A stretch of DNA of 64,000 nt, from NCBI GenBank assembly GCA_034510155.1, contig CM067379.1, positions 51,819,332 to 51,883,331 of the forward strand, written 5' to 3'. Below the pieces are notes generated by a model. It made no database searches and had not been told where the DNA came from. It saw nothing but the letters and a program-made list of their open reading frames with translations. Positions 24,850-37,430 of this stretch are shown here, piece after piece. The position numbers were made by a program, and so were the translations under genes. Within the stretch, counting starts at the first letter, position 1. Each line of letters begins with the position of its first letter. This DNA comes from Eucriotettix oculatus (lineage: Eukaryota; Arthropoda; Insecta; Orthoptera; Tetrigidae).

Positions 24850-25225
24850 CACAATTATGAAAATCCCTTTGTTTTAAATCAGTCACTAAATTTAATAAAG
24901 ACCGAAAACATATTTCAATGTTGATTGTAAAATTTATTAATAATTTGTAGCGAAGCTTTCGGCATATTCAATAGTTATCTACAATTAAAAAGACACATTA
25001 ATTGAAACATTACGATTGCAAAATTTTTATTGAATATAAATACAATTATGAAAACCCCTTTGTTTTAAACTGTCACAAAATTTAATAAAGACCAAAATTA
25101 TATTTCAATTGTGAAATTTAATAATAATTTGTAGAGAACTTTTGGCATATTCAATAGTTATCTACTATTAAAAAGACAAATTAATTAAAACATTACGAAG
25201 ACAAAATTTGTATTAAAGTCGTATA
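24850..25225. repeat. 191-bp tandem repeat (two units)
   Basis: ACAATTATGAAAA at 24,851 recurs at 25,042. The following about 180 bp are alike in both, including TTTAATAAAGACC, ATTTGTAG(C/A)GA, GGCATATTCAATAGTTATCT and TTAAAAAGACA words. The unit has no coding potential. An inverted partial third copy lies at 25,513-25,565. Confidence 0.75.
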
Positions 25226-25512
25226 TTAAAAAAGTAATTTTAGTTATAATATAGATTAAATATTTAGTCTACTGTACATATCTTCAATTTGTCAATCGAA
25301 ATTTTTTATATACTGTTTAACATATAAATTTCTAAATTTTCATGAAACGTACATGTTTCGAAATTGTGTAGGCTCACGATAATTTCACAGTTCTGACAAA
25401 GCTTTCAAATTCAATGTCACTGTCCTTACGGCAGATTAGAGATTTTAATACATATTATAATCAAAATGACTTTTTATAATGTGCATTTCTAACATAAATT
25501 TTGGTTATTTTT

Positions 25513-25565
25513 ATGCTTCAATTAATTTGCCTTTTTAATTGTAAATGGTTATCAGCAAGTGTCGA
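25513..25565 (-). repeat. Inverted partial copy of the 191-bp unit
   Basis: GCTTCAATTAATTTGCCTT then TTTAATTGTAAATGG is the reverse complement of the CTACAATTAAAAAGACACAT…GAAAC part of the tandem unit. It continues to GTGTCGAAA, which pairs with the TTTCGGCAT word of the unit. The spacer of about 290 bp is unrelated. Confidence 0.55.
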
Positions 25566-26549
25566 AATATTCTCTTCAAATGTTTAGCAAATGTTGTAAT
25601 AAATTAAGAAATAATCTTGTTTATTAAGTAATGATGTTATAACGACTGTTTATTTATATAAGTCGTTATTAAAGATTGGATACGATATTTTTACCAGTCT
25701 TCATTTATTGATATAGTTTATTACAATTAAATATCAGTCAATTTTGTGACTACTTTAAAAAGGAGGATTTTTCATCATTGTACACCAAAAGTTAAATCAT
25801 TCATATAATACACATAGAATTGCTCCATTAACATGAAACCCGTTGGAATTACCTACATTGGTTGTTCTGTAAAATATGAGTACATAAAATATTCTAAAAG
25901 AACTCAAAATAAATCATTGAGAGTTAAGTGGTAACATTTTTTTATTCGTTTAGTAACAAACAAGTTTTACTAATTCTCGCCACTTACAGGTATGGAGGGA
26001 AAAAATAGATACTAAATCGCTAGCAATAGTGCATATCATATCGTAAATTTAAGCCTTTATTAATTTACATTGTATGAGGATTAACTTCATTCACGAAAGA
26101 CCTATTACCCTTCCATTCTACAGTTCCATTTAAGTTAATAGCTGTTTCAAATTTAACGTGTTCGTTCTGAAGACTATCCGTGGAGAAACAAATCATAACC
26201 ATATCTAATGAAAACAAATTTAAATACGTATTTCATATCTGATTCCCATTATTCTAAAGATATCCGGGAATTCATAATTGCACAGCGCTATTGTAGTTTT
26301 TGATTTCCTTCATTCAGAATTACTTAAATGATGTGAAGGAACGGGTCAATATTGTGAGTAGTGTGTAACTAATTGGTAGCCAAATAACATTAAGCTACAC
26401 GTCAATCGTTTAAATGTATTAAAAAAAACTCACACAGATTTAAGAAATGCATTTTTAATATTAAATCCCTGTTTATCCATAAAATAAAACCGGTCTTCTA
26501 ATGTACTACCACAAGTAACCTCGACCTCCTAAGCATTTGTGTAGTTTAG
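25566..26549. other. No supported gene
   Basis: AT-rich; nothing recognised on either strand. Confidence 0.5.
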
Positions 26550-26700
26550 AAAATTACAACTCCAGTTAATTTGAAAACACGAAAATAAATGTAACGATCG
26601 GCCGAACATCTGTACATCAATGAGAAGGGTTGACGTAATTAATATAATTGTAATGTATACGAAAGAATTATCTTTATGGTATTGAAGTTAACCTCAAATG
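26550..26700 (+). repeat. Unnamed dispersed repeat, copy 1
   Basis: This block of about 150 bp aligns with 27,241-27,390 in the same orientation. Both start AAAATTACA and continue with ATTTGAAAACAC/ATTGAAAACAC, AAATAAAT, a GTACAT…ATGAGAA word, TTGACG, AATTAATATAA and CTCAAATGA/TTCAAATGA. It has no coding potential. Confidence 0.65.
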
Positions 26701-27240
26701 AGTGTTGCCAGATATATATATTTTTACAGACCTTATGCTGCGCAAGTTTGCGCGCTATTTGTTTGATTGTTTCGCTTACTTACTCAAATGTTCTCTGAAC
26801 AATGATTAAATGGAACAATTAATTCCCAGGCAACCCAGTTCAATTAAAACTATTTCCAAATAGCTATTAGTCTGTGTCGAATTGACGCAGTTGCTATGAA
26901 ATTTCTCGCATAGACCCTATAAATACAGTTACGAAATCTAATTGTGAGGGAATTGTAATATCCTATTTCTATTTTTCGTTACATTTTTTGTGTCTTTAAG
27001 ATTGTTGCTAAAATCAGTACGATTATTAAACTATTATTATAAATAAATTCAAATGAAAAAGTGTATGTATATTCAGTATTCAAAATTAAATAAATAAAGA
27101 ATGATTTTTATCATTATCAGTATTAAATTAAGATCATAAACATTGTAATAAAGGTAAATTTATTATTTTACAAACAATTCACAGAAAAAGAATCTATAAA
27201 AAACAAACCAAAAATTCCAGTTAATATACTGCCAAATCCG

Positions 27241-27390
27241 AAAATTACATCTCCAATGAATTGAAAACACAAAAATAAATACAACTTTCGTTGGAACTTC
27301 GGTACATTTATGAGAATGTTGACGAAATTAATATAAATGTAATGCATGAATAATAATTGACTCGGTGTTTTTAAACTTAAGTTCAAATGA
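27241..27390 (+). repeat. Unnamed dispersed repeat, copy 2
   Basis: This is the partner of the copy at 26.55 kb, 691 bp downstream and in direct orientation, with scattered substitutions and small indels. A minus-strand frame (27168-27386) across it is not recognised as protein. Confidence 0.65.
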
Positions 27391-29835
27391 TCGTAAAAAT
27401 ATTAATTCACTGGTTACAAAACGAACATATTTCCCATAATTTAATAAACTTTTATTTCATTGACTGATCCTTACGCAAATCAAAAATGTAATACACCGTA
27501 TTCTTATTGGAGGAAAGTTATATTTCGATTGTATTATTAATATCACTAGTGTTATAATTCTCCACTTTAATAGTGTATTGAATAATAACTTCTCTTTACT
27601 TTATTGTATTTCTCTTTTGTGGCTTGCATTTCATTTTAAATATATCCAATTTTTAGTGTATGTCCACGAATTTATTTATTATGAATATAATTAATGTCTA
27701 TAAATACTAATTTTAAAAAGATTTCTAATTAAATGTTCGTGTACTTCACGTTCACTATTCACATGTTCGTATTCTATCAATCCTTTTTTGTATAAGCGCG
27801 AAATTTCTTTGGATACGTTAATCTTGCCAACTATCTATCCTTTTCCGAAAGTGTCAAAATTAGAGTTTACATTTATTGTATTTCTGTATTGAAATAATGT
27901 AAAGTCATTGTCTTTTTTGATAAATTTAGTAAAAATAGCGTCAGTAAGATTGTAAACATCACCTCTGGATACGATTCAATTTATTTATTTCATTAGTCAT
28001 AGAATGAGGAAATCGTATACGTTCTTAATAACAATTAGAAGATTAAGTACATACAATAGCCAATGAATCATGAATAATATTTTAAAGATATAATTCAGAA
28101 ATTGAAATGCTCTGGATTTGCCTACATGAATATAAAAATTTAAACATTAGAAACGTGACGTTTGTAGTTTTCGATATAGTGTATTCTGTATTTATATATT
28201 GCTGCGTTAACTGTAATTATTATATTCCTTTTAATTTAATTTATGTTATCCAGAGTAAGTCCTTAGAATTTTATATGACCTAATTCTTAACAGACTACTA
28301 AAATATTGTATCACGTGTGATTTTGAGTCTGACATGAATTCAAACGCGTCACATGAATATTTTTCTTATATTCAACTGAAATGTGTCACAGCTATGTAAT
28401 AAGTGGGAAAATTTAGGCATTTTAACAGTAAAGCTATTACTGAAACTCGAGCGGAAAATGTAGCCTGGGCGTTATGGGACATCCCGCACAAGCACAGAGT
28501 CTGCATCTAGCGGCGAGGTTTGGTACTTTCAAGAGCCGTTCGTTTACAGTTTGCTCACCGATGGCGTTGCTATTCACTTAGACCCCTGCTGTACAATTAA
28601 TGTTGAGTAGGCTTGAAACTAGTAGACGGACGAGATAAGTCCTCTTTTTTGTTACTATATTATTTTACCTTGTAACCTCTTGCCGAAACTGAAGAAAAAT
28701 AAAAGATGAAATTAAATTTTCTTGCAGTTAATAGTCTTATTAAAATTATCGTCTTCTCATATTTCTTCAGAAAGCAATATTAATTTTGTGTCTAATTGCT
28801 TTCTTAATCTGTATGATGTTAAAATCATCTGGAATTTCAGGTATAAAAGTATATTAAGTTTCGTGTAGTTATTTATAAAATTTATATTGATCTGACGTTA
28901 AATATTTATAAAACAAATAAAATGGAGAATAAAGTAAAGCATAGTTAATTTTAAAATATTAAATTTGAGAGTTACAACTAAAGAAGCAGAAAGTTTCGAT
29001 CGTTCTTTAGGACGGCATTAGATACTATATTTGTATAAAAAATGAGACATATAAATAAACAAAAAAGAGGTATAAAATTCAATTAGCAGGTACCAAACAT
29101 TACAAGCCATGGACTACTTGAATTCGAAAGTTGGGACGAAACATTGTACTTTTTATTTTTATTTTCACGAGCAGTGATTCTCGAATTCAATTGTATCAAT
29201 GTAAATTATTCTAAAATAATGGTCACTTAATTTATTTTACTCGTAATCATAAAATATATTTATAATACATAAGTCATTTTAATTTCGACCAATTCAGAAC
29301 AGGCAATTTAGTATAAAAAGACTTATAGAATAAATTTAAAACATTGGCTAGGAGTCAGAGGAGAGCATCATAATGCGACAGTAATCTCTCAGATTGTATC
29401 AAACATTTAAGAGCCATACGAAAACGAATATAATATTACCTCAGAAAATATATTTATTATATTTTAAAATATTCATATTATTTAAAATAAGTACACATGT
29501 AAAGTCTCGGAATGTATACCATGGCAAGAAATGCTTTCGATAATAATAATCAATAACTTTTCAAGAAAATGAGCACTACTTTTTTTTTATCAAAGTTCAT
29601 ATTCAACTTGCAAACCTTTGTTTACCACTGTGTTAATCACATATAGAATTGAAATAAATTAATATTATTATTTAATGAGAAGAATGAATTAATTTAAACG
29701 TAATAACATCATAATTGAATTATCATTTTATATATATATAAATGAGTGTACTTAGGTGAAAGAGTGAATTATTATTTAACAATTTAATTATTAGTCTATA
29801 AATAACATAGCAATAATTAATTTAGTTCATTCCAC
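27391..29835. other. No supported gene; small GC island at 28.44-28.62 kb
   Basis: The stretch is AT-rich. The island near 28,440-28,620 contains CTAGCGGCGAGGTTTGG and GGGCGTTATGGGACATCCC and stands out from its flanks, but it has no second copy in the window and no coding potential. Confidence 0.5.
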
Positions 29836-29839
29836 GAAT

Positions 29840-30048
29840 TTATCTCGATTTTTGTACGTTTTATGGAGCGCGACTTTGACTATAATAAGGCTGTTCATTA
29901 TGATGTTATTAACACATTTAATAATCTTCGAACCTCCATTAAACAGTTAAAAATAAATACAAACAAGTTCAAACATGAACTAATAAACATTTTACTTAGC
30001 CATTCCTTCTACTCTGTTGAAGAATTCATGGAGTTGAGTGTATCTTAG
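29840..30048 (+). pseudogene. LINE ORF2 C-terminal remnant (HSFYSVEEF type)
   Basis: A 61-codon frame starting at 29,863 reads INTFNNLRTSIKQLK, then KFKHELINILLSHSFYSVEE followed by FMELSVS and a stop. The order of a FN(K/S)LP-like block, an (S/Y)IK block, FK..L..(L/F)L and HSFYS(V/L)(E/D)E(F/Y) is the usual last 60 residues of many insect LINE reverse-transcriptase proteins. Here Arg-Thr replaces the usual Pro of NxLP. The upstream catalytic domain is not readable, so it is a 5'-truncated fossil. Codon use is as AT-rich as the flanks. Family assignment is inference from motif order. Confidence 0.55.
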
Positions 30049-30741
30049 TATAGACCTTAACATGGAGATAGTACATTGTTCAGACACAAATGGCTTAGTA
30101 TAAAATATTAGCAGTATTTATCAATACTATACATCAGATCTTCTCTGTAGAACTAAGCATATATTATCAAACATTCACGTGATGTAAATAGTAACAGAGT
30201 TAATAGTAATTAAGCAATCATAACAATATATGTACAACCTTCGACTCGTTTCACATTCTTGAAGCTCTACCTCTCTATGGAATCAAATGAATATGATTAA
30301 ATACTAATACTTTATAACTTTTGGTTAGTTTAATTCCCAATCAAAATGTAGCCAATTTTTTCGGACTTAGAAGAACTATATATTTATTCATTGATAGTAA
30401 CGTATTTTTTTACAATTTTAATTGTATTACTCTTAGACAATATTAAAACTTTGTACAAAGGACATTATAGTAAAATGACCGTATTCTCTATTTTTAAGTG
30501 GGGCACATCCGAGTGAACCAAGACAGGAACCGAGATGTGCTATAGTGTTAGAATAACATCTGTAGAGCGAGATAATACAGATTAAAGATATAAAAAGAAA
30601 TAGGCAAGTTAAATAGACTACAGCAACAATGAGCATATTATGAAGATAATTTCGGATTGGTGCTTAAAGGATGAGGAAGGTAATAGAAAGGGCTGTCTGA
30701 GGAGGCGAATAAGGAAACTGAGGACAGTGTCCTATAACCTC
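30049..30741. other. No supported gene
   Basis: A minus-strand frame at 30433-30636 is hydrophobic but matches nothing I recognise. Confidence 0.5.
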
Positions 30742-30960
30742 CTGTGACTAGCGTCGCTACCTCACAACACAGAGATCCAAGGCTCGAATCCTAGTATGGG
30801 TTTGGAAGTTTGTGTCGTCTTGGTCACGGAAACTGAGATTAAGAGTTCTGAAGAAACGATACACTGGCCACGTATCACTCCAAATTCTGAATCGTAAGAT
30901 GACAGTCCGCAGTCCACCTGTTAGGCCAAGGTCCTCAATGGACTGCAAAGCCAAGTAAAC
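30742..30960 (+). repeat. tRNA-derived SINE family S1, copy 1
   Basis: The tRNA-like head GTGACTAGCGTCGCTACCTC is followed by a B box GGCTCGAATCC (30,781-30,791) and a body reading ACTGAGATTAAGAGTTCTGA, GATACACTGGCCACG, AAGATGACAGTCC and TTAGGCCAAGGTCCTCAATG. Two more copies (43.85 and 44.65 kb) share head, B box and body in the same order. Such elements are transcribed by RNA polymerase III and moved by a LINE partner. A minus-strand 65-codon frame across it is an artefact of the repeat. Target duplications are not obvious. Confidence 0.7.
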
Positions 30961-33174
30961 AGAAGTACTAGTAAATTAGATTCTGGCCTAACTCTCCAAT
31001 AAGCAAAGTTATTCAGGGAACTTGAATCCTTCCATCGGTCATCAGCCGTCAACGAGGAAATTCGCACCACCGACGAGGAAATCCAGAGTAGAACCAAGTC
31101 AAACGCTGTCGATCATCCACAGCCGCCACCCTTCACAAATCTGGGACAATAACAGGAACGGGGTGTTAAATTACCATTTTGCCGATTACGTTAATTAGTC
31201 GACGAATCCCCGAGAGAATGGAAAATCCAATTAAAGTAATACCAGTTCAAACGCAAATCGCTTGAGTTAATATTAAAAAATTTATAGTAATCAGTTAACA
31301 ATTCTGATTGTCTAATTTTTATTGAAAACCCTCCTTAAAGGAACGGTTAAGGTGAGTTTCCAGATTAAAACTATATGTAGTTGTTTTATATAAATAAAGG
31401 GACTATCTCAAGGTTGTCCCCAATAGTCAATCTTTGTATTTTTACACCATTTGTAAAAATTAATTACTTAAAAAACTTTTGAAGTATTTAATTTTGCAAC
31501 TTCTATTGAGTTTTATGCATTATTTGCAATGTGTCCAAATAAAATATTTCTCCTTTAGCAAATATCATATATATTTTGAGTATACAGATTTCCAGTTGAA
31601 TAAATGTCAATTTTTTTTGGAAACCCAATAAGATAATATGACTACGCACCTACAATCCAGAAGTTACTTAAGTTTTTATCTGATAAAATGTCAGAACACC
31701 AAATTGTCATTTTTTTAAAAAGAATAATTTTGAAGGTAAAATCTCAAATGAAATTAATTTTTTTGGATATTTGCCCTGAATTTATTCAACTCAGTACGCA
31801 TTTATGACTGTTGTCACTAGTTTCAGTTCATAATCAGTTTGTCCCTTACTCCCATTGGCCCATTTTCAGTTCCTTTATGAAACACAAAAGGAAACGGAAA
31901 TGTGTGAATATAATTTTGTCAGAAAAAAACTAAATTCAAGAGTAAACGATCTTTCTCAATATTGTGGTGTATAGCGAGGAATCCCGTGGTCCCTCCTTTA
32001 GAAATGATCTTGGACGACTTCATAAAAGCGGCAACATCGTCAGATGTCCCACGGGGGCATGTAAAGCTAATTGCGAATACTCCACGCAAACAGGTTTGTT
32101 TCTTCCGTCTTTCAGTTTCTCGTGAGTAGCTCCACTTCTATAAGCTAAAGCAAGTTTGATGTCGCCGCACTGTTTGCTCCAAGACCTCTGTCGACACCAT
32201 CTGGGGGCGATGTTCTTGTTTGTGCAGAGACGAGGCGCCGTTGCAAACAAGGCGTCCTAAGGGCGTGGCACACAAAGTGAATGCAAACAAATCATCCTGC
32301 ATCGAGCAGTAAGTCGACGAACAGTGCAAACGAGCTCCACTTCTGTTCCGTCGTCGTCAACGTTTGCGCCATTTACCAGCATCGACAGAACTGGATTCTA
32401 TTTAGAAATTCAAACTGCACTGCTTTATAACATCACAAATCGTGTTCAACGAATGACTCCACGACGACATGGTGATGCTATGTTGTGAATAGTTTGGCTG
32501 AACTTTCGCCAAAATATCTCAGACTAAATTTAGAGATTTGCAGTTTATCATTAGAAACAAATCAGCCTAAGAATAATCCTTAGTGCGGAAGAAACCAAAA
32601 TGTTATTAATTACATATTATAGTGTGATTAAAATTAGAGAGCATTTGGGTTTTCCGCGTAGAAGGAGTCTCTGTTACCACGTAGGAAATAAACTTCGCAA
32701 ACACTGTAGTTGTTTAGTAACTATGCTGTCCCTTTATTCAATTTGAGCATTCTAATTTGAGGATTAAGGTCCTGACTCTCGCGGAAAGTAAATTCCAAGT
32801 ATATCAAAATAAGATACGTTATTGTCCACAGAACTGAAGAGTTCATTTTAACGCGAATTGTTATTACAACAACTTGGTAATATAAAACTATGCACAAAAC
32901 TAATGCGTACTTAATTTGTCTATAAATTAATTTTGATTTTTTGCCTGACCTAATCGGCCAGTAACACGAAAAATTAAATAATCAATCAAGGTGATAATAA
33001 CAGACATTAGAATTAATATCTATTATATGGTTGTAATATGTGTTTGATTGTTAGTATAGTAGTATCTGGAACGGCGATTTTCTACAATATACTAATTGAC
33101 AGTATCATTAATTAATCGTCAAATGCGAAACTGATTGTCCACTTACGTCTTACTCATAGTCTATTGATAAATAA
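30961..33174. other. No supported gene; GC island at 31.97-32.40 kb
   Basis: The island contains CACCATCTGGGGGCGATG, GAGACGAGGCGCCGTTGC and several short CAAACRAG-like words (such as GCAAACAAGG and GCAAACGAG), hinting at a decayed repeat. Minus-strand frames of 63 and 76 codons are not recognised. The rest is AT-rich. Confidence 0.45.
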
Positions 33175-33510
33175 CTACAAGTAAAGGAATTATAAATGCT
33201 TCAACTGAAGCTCAGGTAAAGAACGTATAGCTAAATATAGAAGAACAAGAATGGAAAAATGTCGACCGGACCCAGGGCTCAAACCCAGAACCTCCCTCTT
33301 TCTGGACACTTAGCTAGACCGATTCCACGTCCCGAGGACCGATTCAACATTCCTTCCCTCCTGTTAACCCATGTTTAGGTTCACCTACAATTTTCTTAAT
33401 CAAATTCTTCACAGCTTAATTTGTAGGAATTCAGTGAATAATGGAAATTGTTCAAATTGATCAAAACAGAATGGAATTCAAGTCAAAGGAATTATAAATG
33501 CTTCAGGTAA
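33175..33510. repeat. Composite tRNA-derived SINE S2: reversed tRNA-like module, body, forward remnant
   Basis: From left to right: a tRNA-like module in reverse orientation (33,250-33,340; minus strand reads GGTTCTGGGTTTGAGCCC, then GTCCGGTCGACATTTTTCC); a body (from about 33,337) GACCGATTCAACATTCCTT…TTCTTAATCAAATTCTTCAC; then AATGGAAATTGTTCAAATTG (about 33,440-33,460), which matches the start of a forward tRNA-like module at 54.69 kb. The far-left part (33,180-33,250) matches the reverse complement of the far-right part of the 54.6-kb copy. A 21-bp sequence beginning AAAGGAATTATAAATGC occurs at 33,183-33,203 and 33,485-33,505. It looks like a target duplication, but the 54.8-kb comparison suggests it belongs to the element. 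Confidence 0.6.
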
Positions 33511-36500
33511 AGTAGTATAAAGAAAAAATGAATTTTAATATCATTAAATGAAATAAATAAACGACCAACATTTATCAAGTTTTAGCCGTTTGAATAGGAC
33601 GTTAATAAAAATTAAATACCAATAGATCGACATAGATATTACTCTTCCCATTGTTAAATTTGGCTTCATTTTCTACAGTAAAGCAAAATGCGTAAGTTGA
33701 ATAAATAATTTCACTTTAAAAATGTGTCATAAGACAACAGATAAAATTAATGATAATAAAAGTGTATAGGTTAGCAACACTTATATATTATCCATATGAC
33801 CATCAGCAATTATATGAAATTCTCAATGATATTTATAAATTATTTGTGAGTAATTATATCATTATCACCCATAAAACATTTATTATTCGTACATTAATTA
33901 ATAATGAGCAAAAAATTAAATATTCTAAATGACGTGCTAGAGAGTTACAAAATCAATGGCGTAGACCTTTACTCTGATGCATTCGTATAATTAATTAGTA
34001 TGTGGCGATCATAGAAAGTAATGCCATGCCATTTAGAGGGCGTGTAAGGCAGATTCCAACATTCCATTTCATGGCGTTAGTTAATCCGAAACTTTATTGT
34101 GTTGTATTGTGTCTTTTTACAATTTATTTTACAGCTATATTTATTATTCATATTACAATTATTCGCTGTTTAATGTTTTCATTTCACAAACGGTAGGGAA
34201 ACATTTTATATATTACACATACAAACAATTTACGGAGTGATTTACAGTCGCATAGTTCTTTCCAAATGGGAACCTTTCTGCGAATAAGGGCAGAGAAATA
34301 GGCAAACTTGTAACTTCCTCATAAAAAAACCCTTACTTCTGCTCTGTGGACAATAATATGTGACAAGATCGGAGGGTACAAGGATCAGTTTCAAGGCCAA
34401 AGAGGCTCCCATTTGAAAAGAGGTAAAGGTCCCAGAATCTGTGCTGTTGGGCTTCCTTCAGCGATGAACCGCGACGCAACACCAACCAACACCAGCAGCC
34501 CACAGTAAGCACGTGCCTTATGTTTAATTCCCGGTCATTGTCATTTCACTCGTCTGCATCATACAGACAGCATTATTCTCTACTTTTTCAACAATATCTG
34601 CTCCCTTAACGTGAAAATATCTGTTTATTTAATAACTTGCAGATTAACAGAACAGACCGATGAGACCGGACCCTCCCCGCAGGAACACTTGTGTCAATAA
34701 GGTCAGGTGCAAGGTGTTAGTAGCAATCCTCCCCACGCTCACCAACCAAAAAATTATTCTTCCTAGCCAGATGTATCAATATGATCCTAATTTCGGTGCT
34801 ACAGTATTTAACTCCAACACGTTTTGTAATGAAAGAGAGAAGAAGTATAATGCAATGTGTCTTTACTGTATTCTCTGAAATTATTGTAAAAATTATTAAA
34901 ACGAAATGTTAAACTTTAGCTTATTTTACTAGGTGATTTGATGAAAACTTAAGGTCTGTTTCGAAAAGTATCACTTAAATTTAGTGGTCAATCCAGGCAT
35001 TTTAAATGATCGTCTTGGAATAGTTTTCCATCAGTAAACCAACTCCACGTAATAAAATTTAGCACCTTTCCACACAAACGTTTCAGGGACGTACATTATT
35101 TCACAGTCTAAAAAAACTGAAACATTAAGTTATTATAAAACTTACTTGTAGGAATTTGAAAAAAATATTCTCTGACAGAGACGCTTACGCAAGAAGTAAA
35201 TTCTAATATTTTCCATCTTAATTAAGATTTGAAAGGAAGTTCTTTTTCATATGTCTTATAATATATCTGGCTATATCCAACACGTATAATGACGTTAACT
35301 GATATAGATACTAGTAACTTCTTCAAATAAATATTAATATACGCCCAGTCATATAAATTTCAAGAGCATATGCTCCAGGAGAATTAAACATTGATGTCAG
35401 GACAGTACTAAACTACAGCAGCTTGCCAATTACCTTAACGTATTTCGTAATTGAGGAGAACACGTGGTCAGCGAGGCAACACTCACATAGTCATATCCTC
35501 TAATTTTCTTCGTCAATCTTTAATTTTGTTATAAGCGGTTCATGTTGAAGCGTATCACGTAAAGCGTACTACTACCTTACAGTATGTCTCAATTAAGACT
35601 TCTATCGTTTAATGAATTTCGTGGATACGTCTTAAAATATTTAGTTGTGGAAATATTGGGATTAGGGCTGAATAATATGTTTTTAGTTTTAAAAAAATAC
35701 CATATCTTCTTTAAGTATTTTTAATACAATCAATTCATCATCTATATAAATTATAATATTTTCCGCTCACATTGCTTACAATCAAGAGATTTTTAGTACA
35801 CAGTTGCGTTTCGCGACCTGAAACTGCTCTAATTTAAGTTCCTGCCTGAATTTAGTTCGCGTTCCACCTACAAACTGTAAGAATTGATTTTTTATTTTCT
35901 GTTCTATAAAGCAGAGTAAAGGTTCTTAGAGATATAAAAGTGGCACGCGATGAAACTTTATATTGTTCTCATAAAAGTCCGTATTGTTCTTAGTACTTTC
36001 CGTTATATTGATGGAGGACGTTCCCAACATCATAGTTTATTGACAAAATATATTTTATCATATGAAAAAATTAGCAATTGATTAATGAAATTTAGTTTTC
36101 TTTCTAAATTTAAGCTAAATAACTCGATGGATTTTAAATATGTATTACGTTGGAAAATACGTACACATTGTAGGTAATATGCAGAAGGAGGTAGAAAAAA
36201 CTCGTACATAGCCACGAGCTGTGCGGTTTGCAAGGTGTAAAGCAGCTCACAAACTTAGTGAGAAAAGAAAACTGAGAAATAGCATTCGAGAAGCGCGTCT
36301 CGGCGTCTCCTGACATTTTTGTTACCACGTGGTCTAGTATTTTGGGAGATATTTTAGTTGGATCATTCTTCTTGCCGCCACGCCTAAGCAGTGCCTCGTA
36401 CATATAGTTTATGAAAACAGGCATTACTAATACTTCTTGAAAATGAGACCTGAAGAATGAGGACGCATATGTGGTTTCAACACTATAGTTGTGAACTTTT

Positions 36501-37345
36501 GTAGAGGTAAATGGAAGCAATTTTTAGCTATTACTACAATAAATCCAAAAATGCGTGTATCTTTTATTTTAAATCCTTAAGTTCATGATAGTAGCGGTAA
36601 GGTGGGAAGCGCGCTTATCTATCTCTCAATTTTCTTTTCTTAAATTGCGCAATGACCGAGTATCTTCTGATGCCAAGAAGAAAAAACTATTTCTATTGAT
36701 CCCCTTTATCCTCTCCTTTATTTTTATGCACTTACTTCAGTTACCCCCTATAGATCAGGGGGGAAAGCAACTGCGTACTAGTCACTGGTCCCGGATTCCC
36801 ATTACGTGGTGTGTCGAATATTTACCATTTCATAATTTACCATTTTACACTTCATCATTCAGATGCTTAGGGCTAAGCTTTAGGAAAAGTATTTCTATTT
36901 AAGCTATACAATCCCCGAAAGCAAAAACCATTTGAATACTTAAAAACACAGTACATAACGTTTCTTAATAGTTTTCTGCTTGGTGTTTGTAATTGTTTCA
37001 TAAATGGTGTGAATGTTTGGATATCTTCTTATTTAATCAATTTTAAATTAACACCAAGTGAAAAAGTTTAAAGGTTTCATTTTACGTCTGTTATTATTCA
37101 TCATTTCTGATCAATTACGATCGTATGAATTTGGTTTCTATATCGAAAATTTCTACTTTCTTTCTATTAAATTCTTGGTTTTACCACAACGTTGCAAGTG
37201 TTACATTTGTAGAGGAGCCTCGGAAAAACTTTAAAAAATTGTATTTTTGTATATAGGTAATTTTCAGTAGTGTATCTTTTGTTTGATACTATTTTTCTTT
37301 TATTTAAATTTAAACATTATATTTTCATCCATCAATATTTCCGCA
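33511..37345. other. No supported gene; GC island at 34.40-34.78 kb
   Basis: The island contains GATGAACCGCGACGCAACACC and GACCGGACCCTCCCCGCAGG, without a recognisable frame. The longest frame (36134-36520, minus, 128 codons) has no domain I know and no clear splice sites. The remainder is AT-rich. Confidence 0.45.
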
Positions 37346-37347
37346 CT

Positions 37348-37430
37348 GGATAAAAACTTGAAGAAGGTACAAATACCTACCGAACGGTTTTCTCTTGTCG
37401 ATTGTATTAAACAATAAATAAAGTCTGAAT
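37348..37430 (+). repeat. Penelope-type terminal fragment with hairpin
   Basis: CTTGAAGAAGGTACAAATAC, then CTACCGAACGG carries the perfect small hairpin AGGTA-CAAA-TACCT (37,365-37,378) between a TGAAGA word and a CGAACG word. This is the layout of Penelope-like ends (CTGAAGA, stem, CGAAACG). No partner end or coding remnant is seen nearby. Confidence 0.4.

Noticed and set aside
24850..25225. CRISPR-like array
   Set aside because: Two long adjacent units without spacers form a tandem duplication, and the genome is eukaryotic.
26160..26200. Hammerhead-like CTGAAGA…GAAAC word
   Set aside because: The intervening bases do not form a good stem and there is no Penelope-type context.
33183..33505. 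21-bp direct repeats as a target-site duplication
   Set aside because: The same sequence, reverse-complemented and diverged, is found at the outer end of the 54.6-kb copy, so it is probably part of the element.
36134..36520. 128-codon minus-strand open frame
   Set aside because: No recognised domain, no homologous copy in the window, and length only modestly above chance. Splice sites were not convincing.
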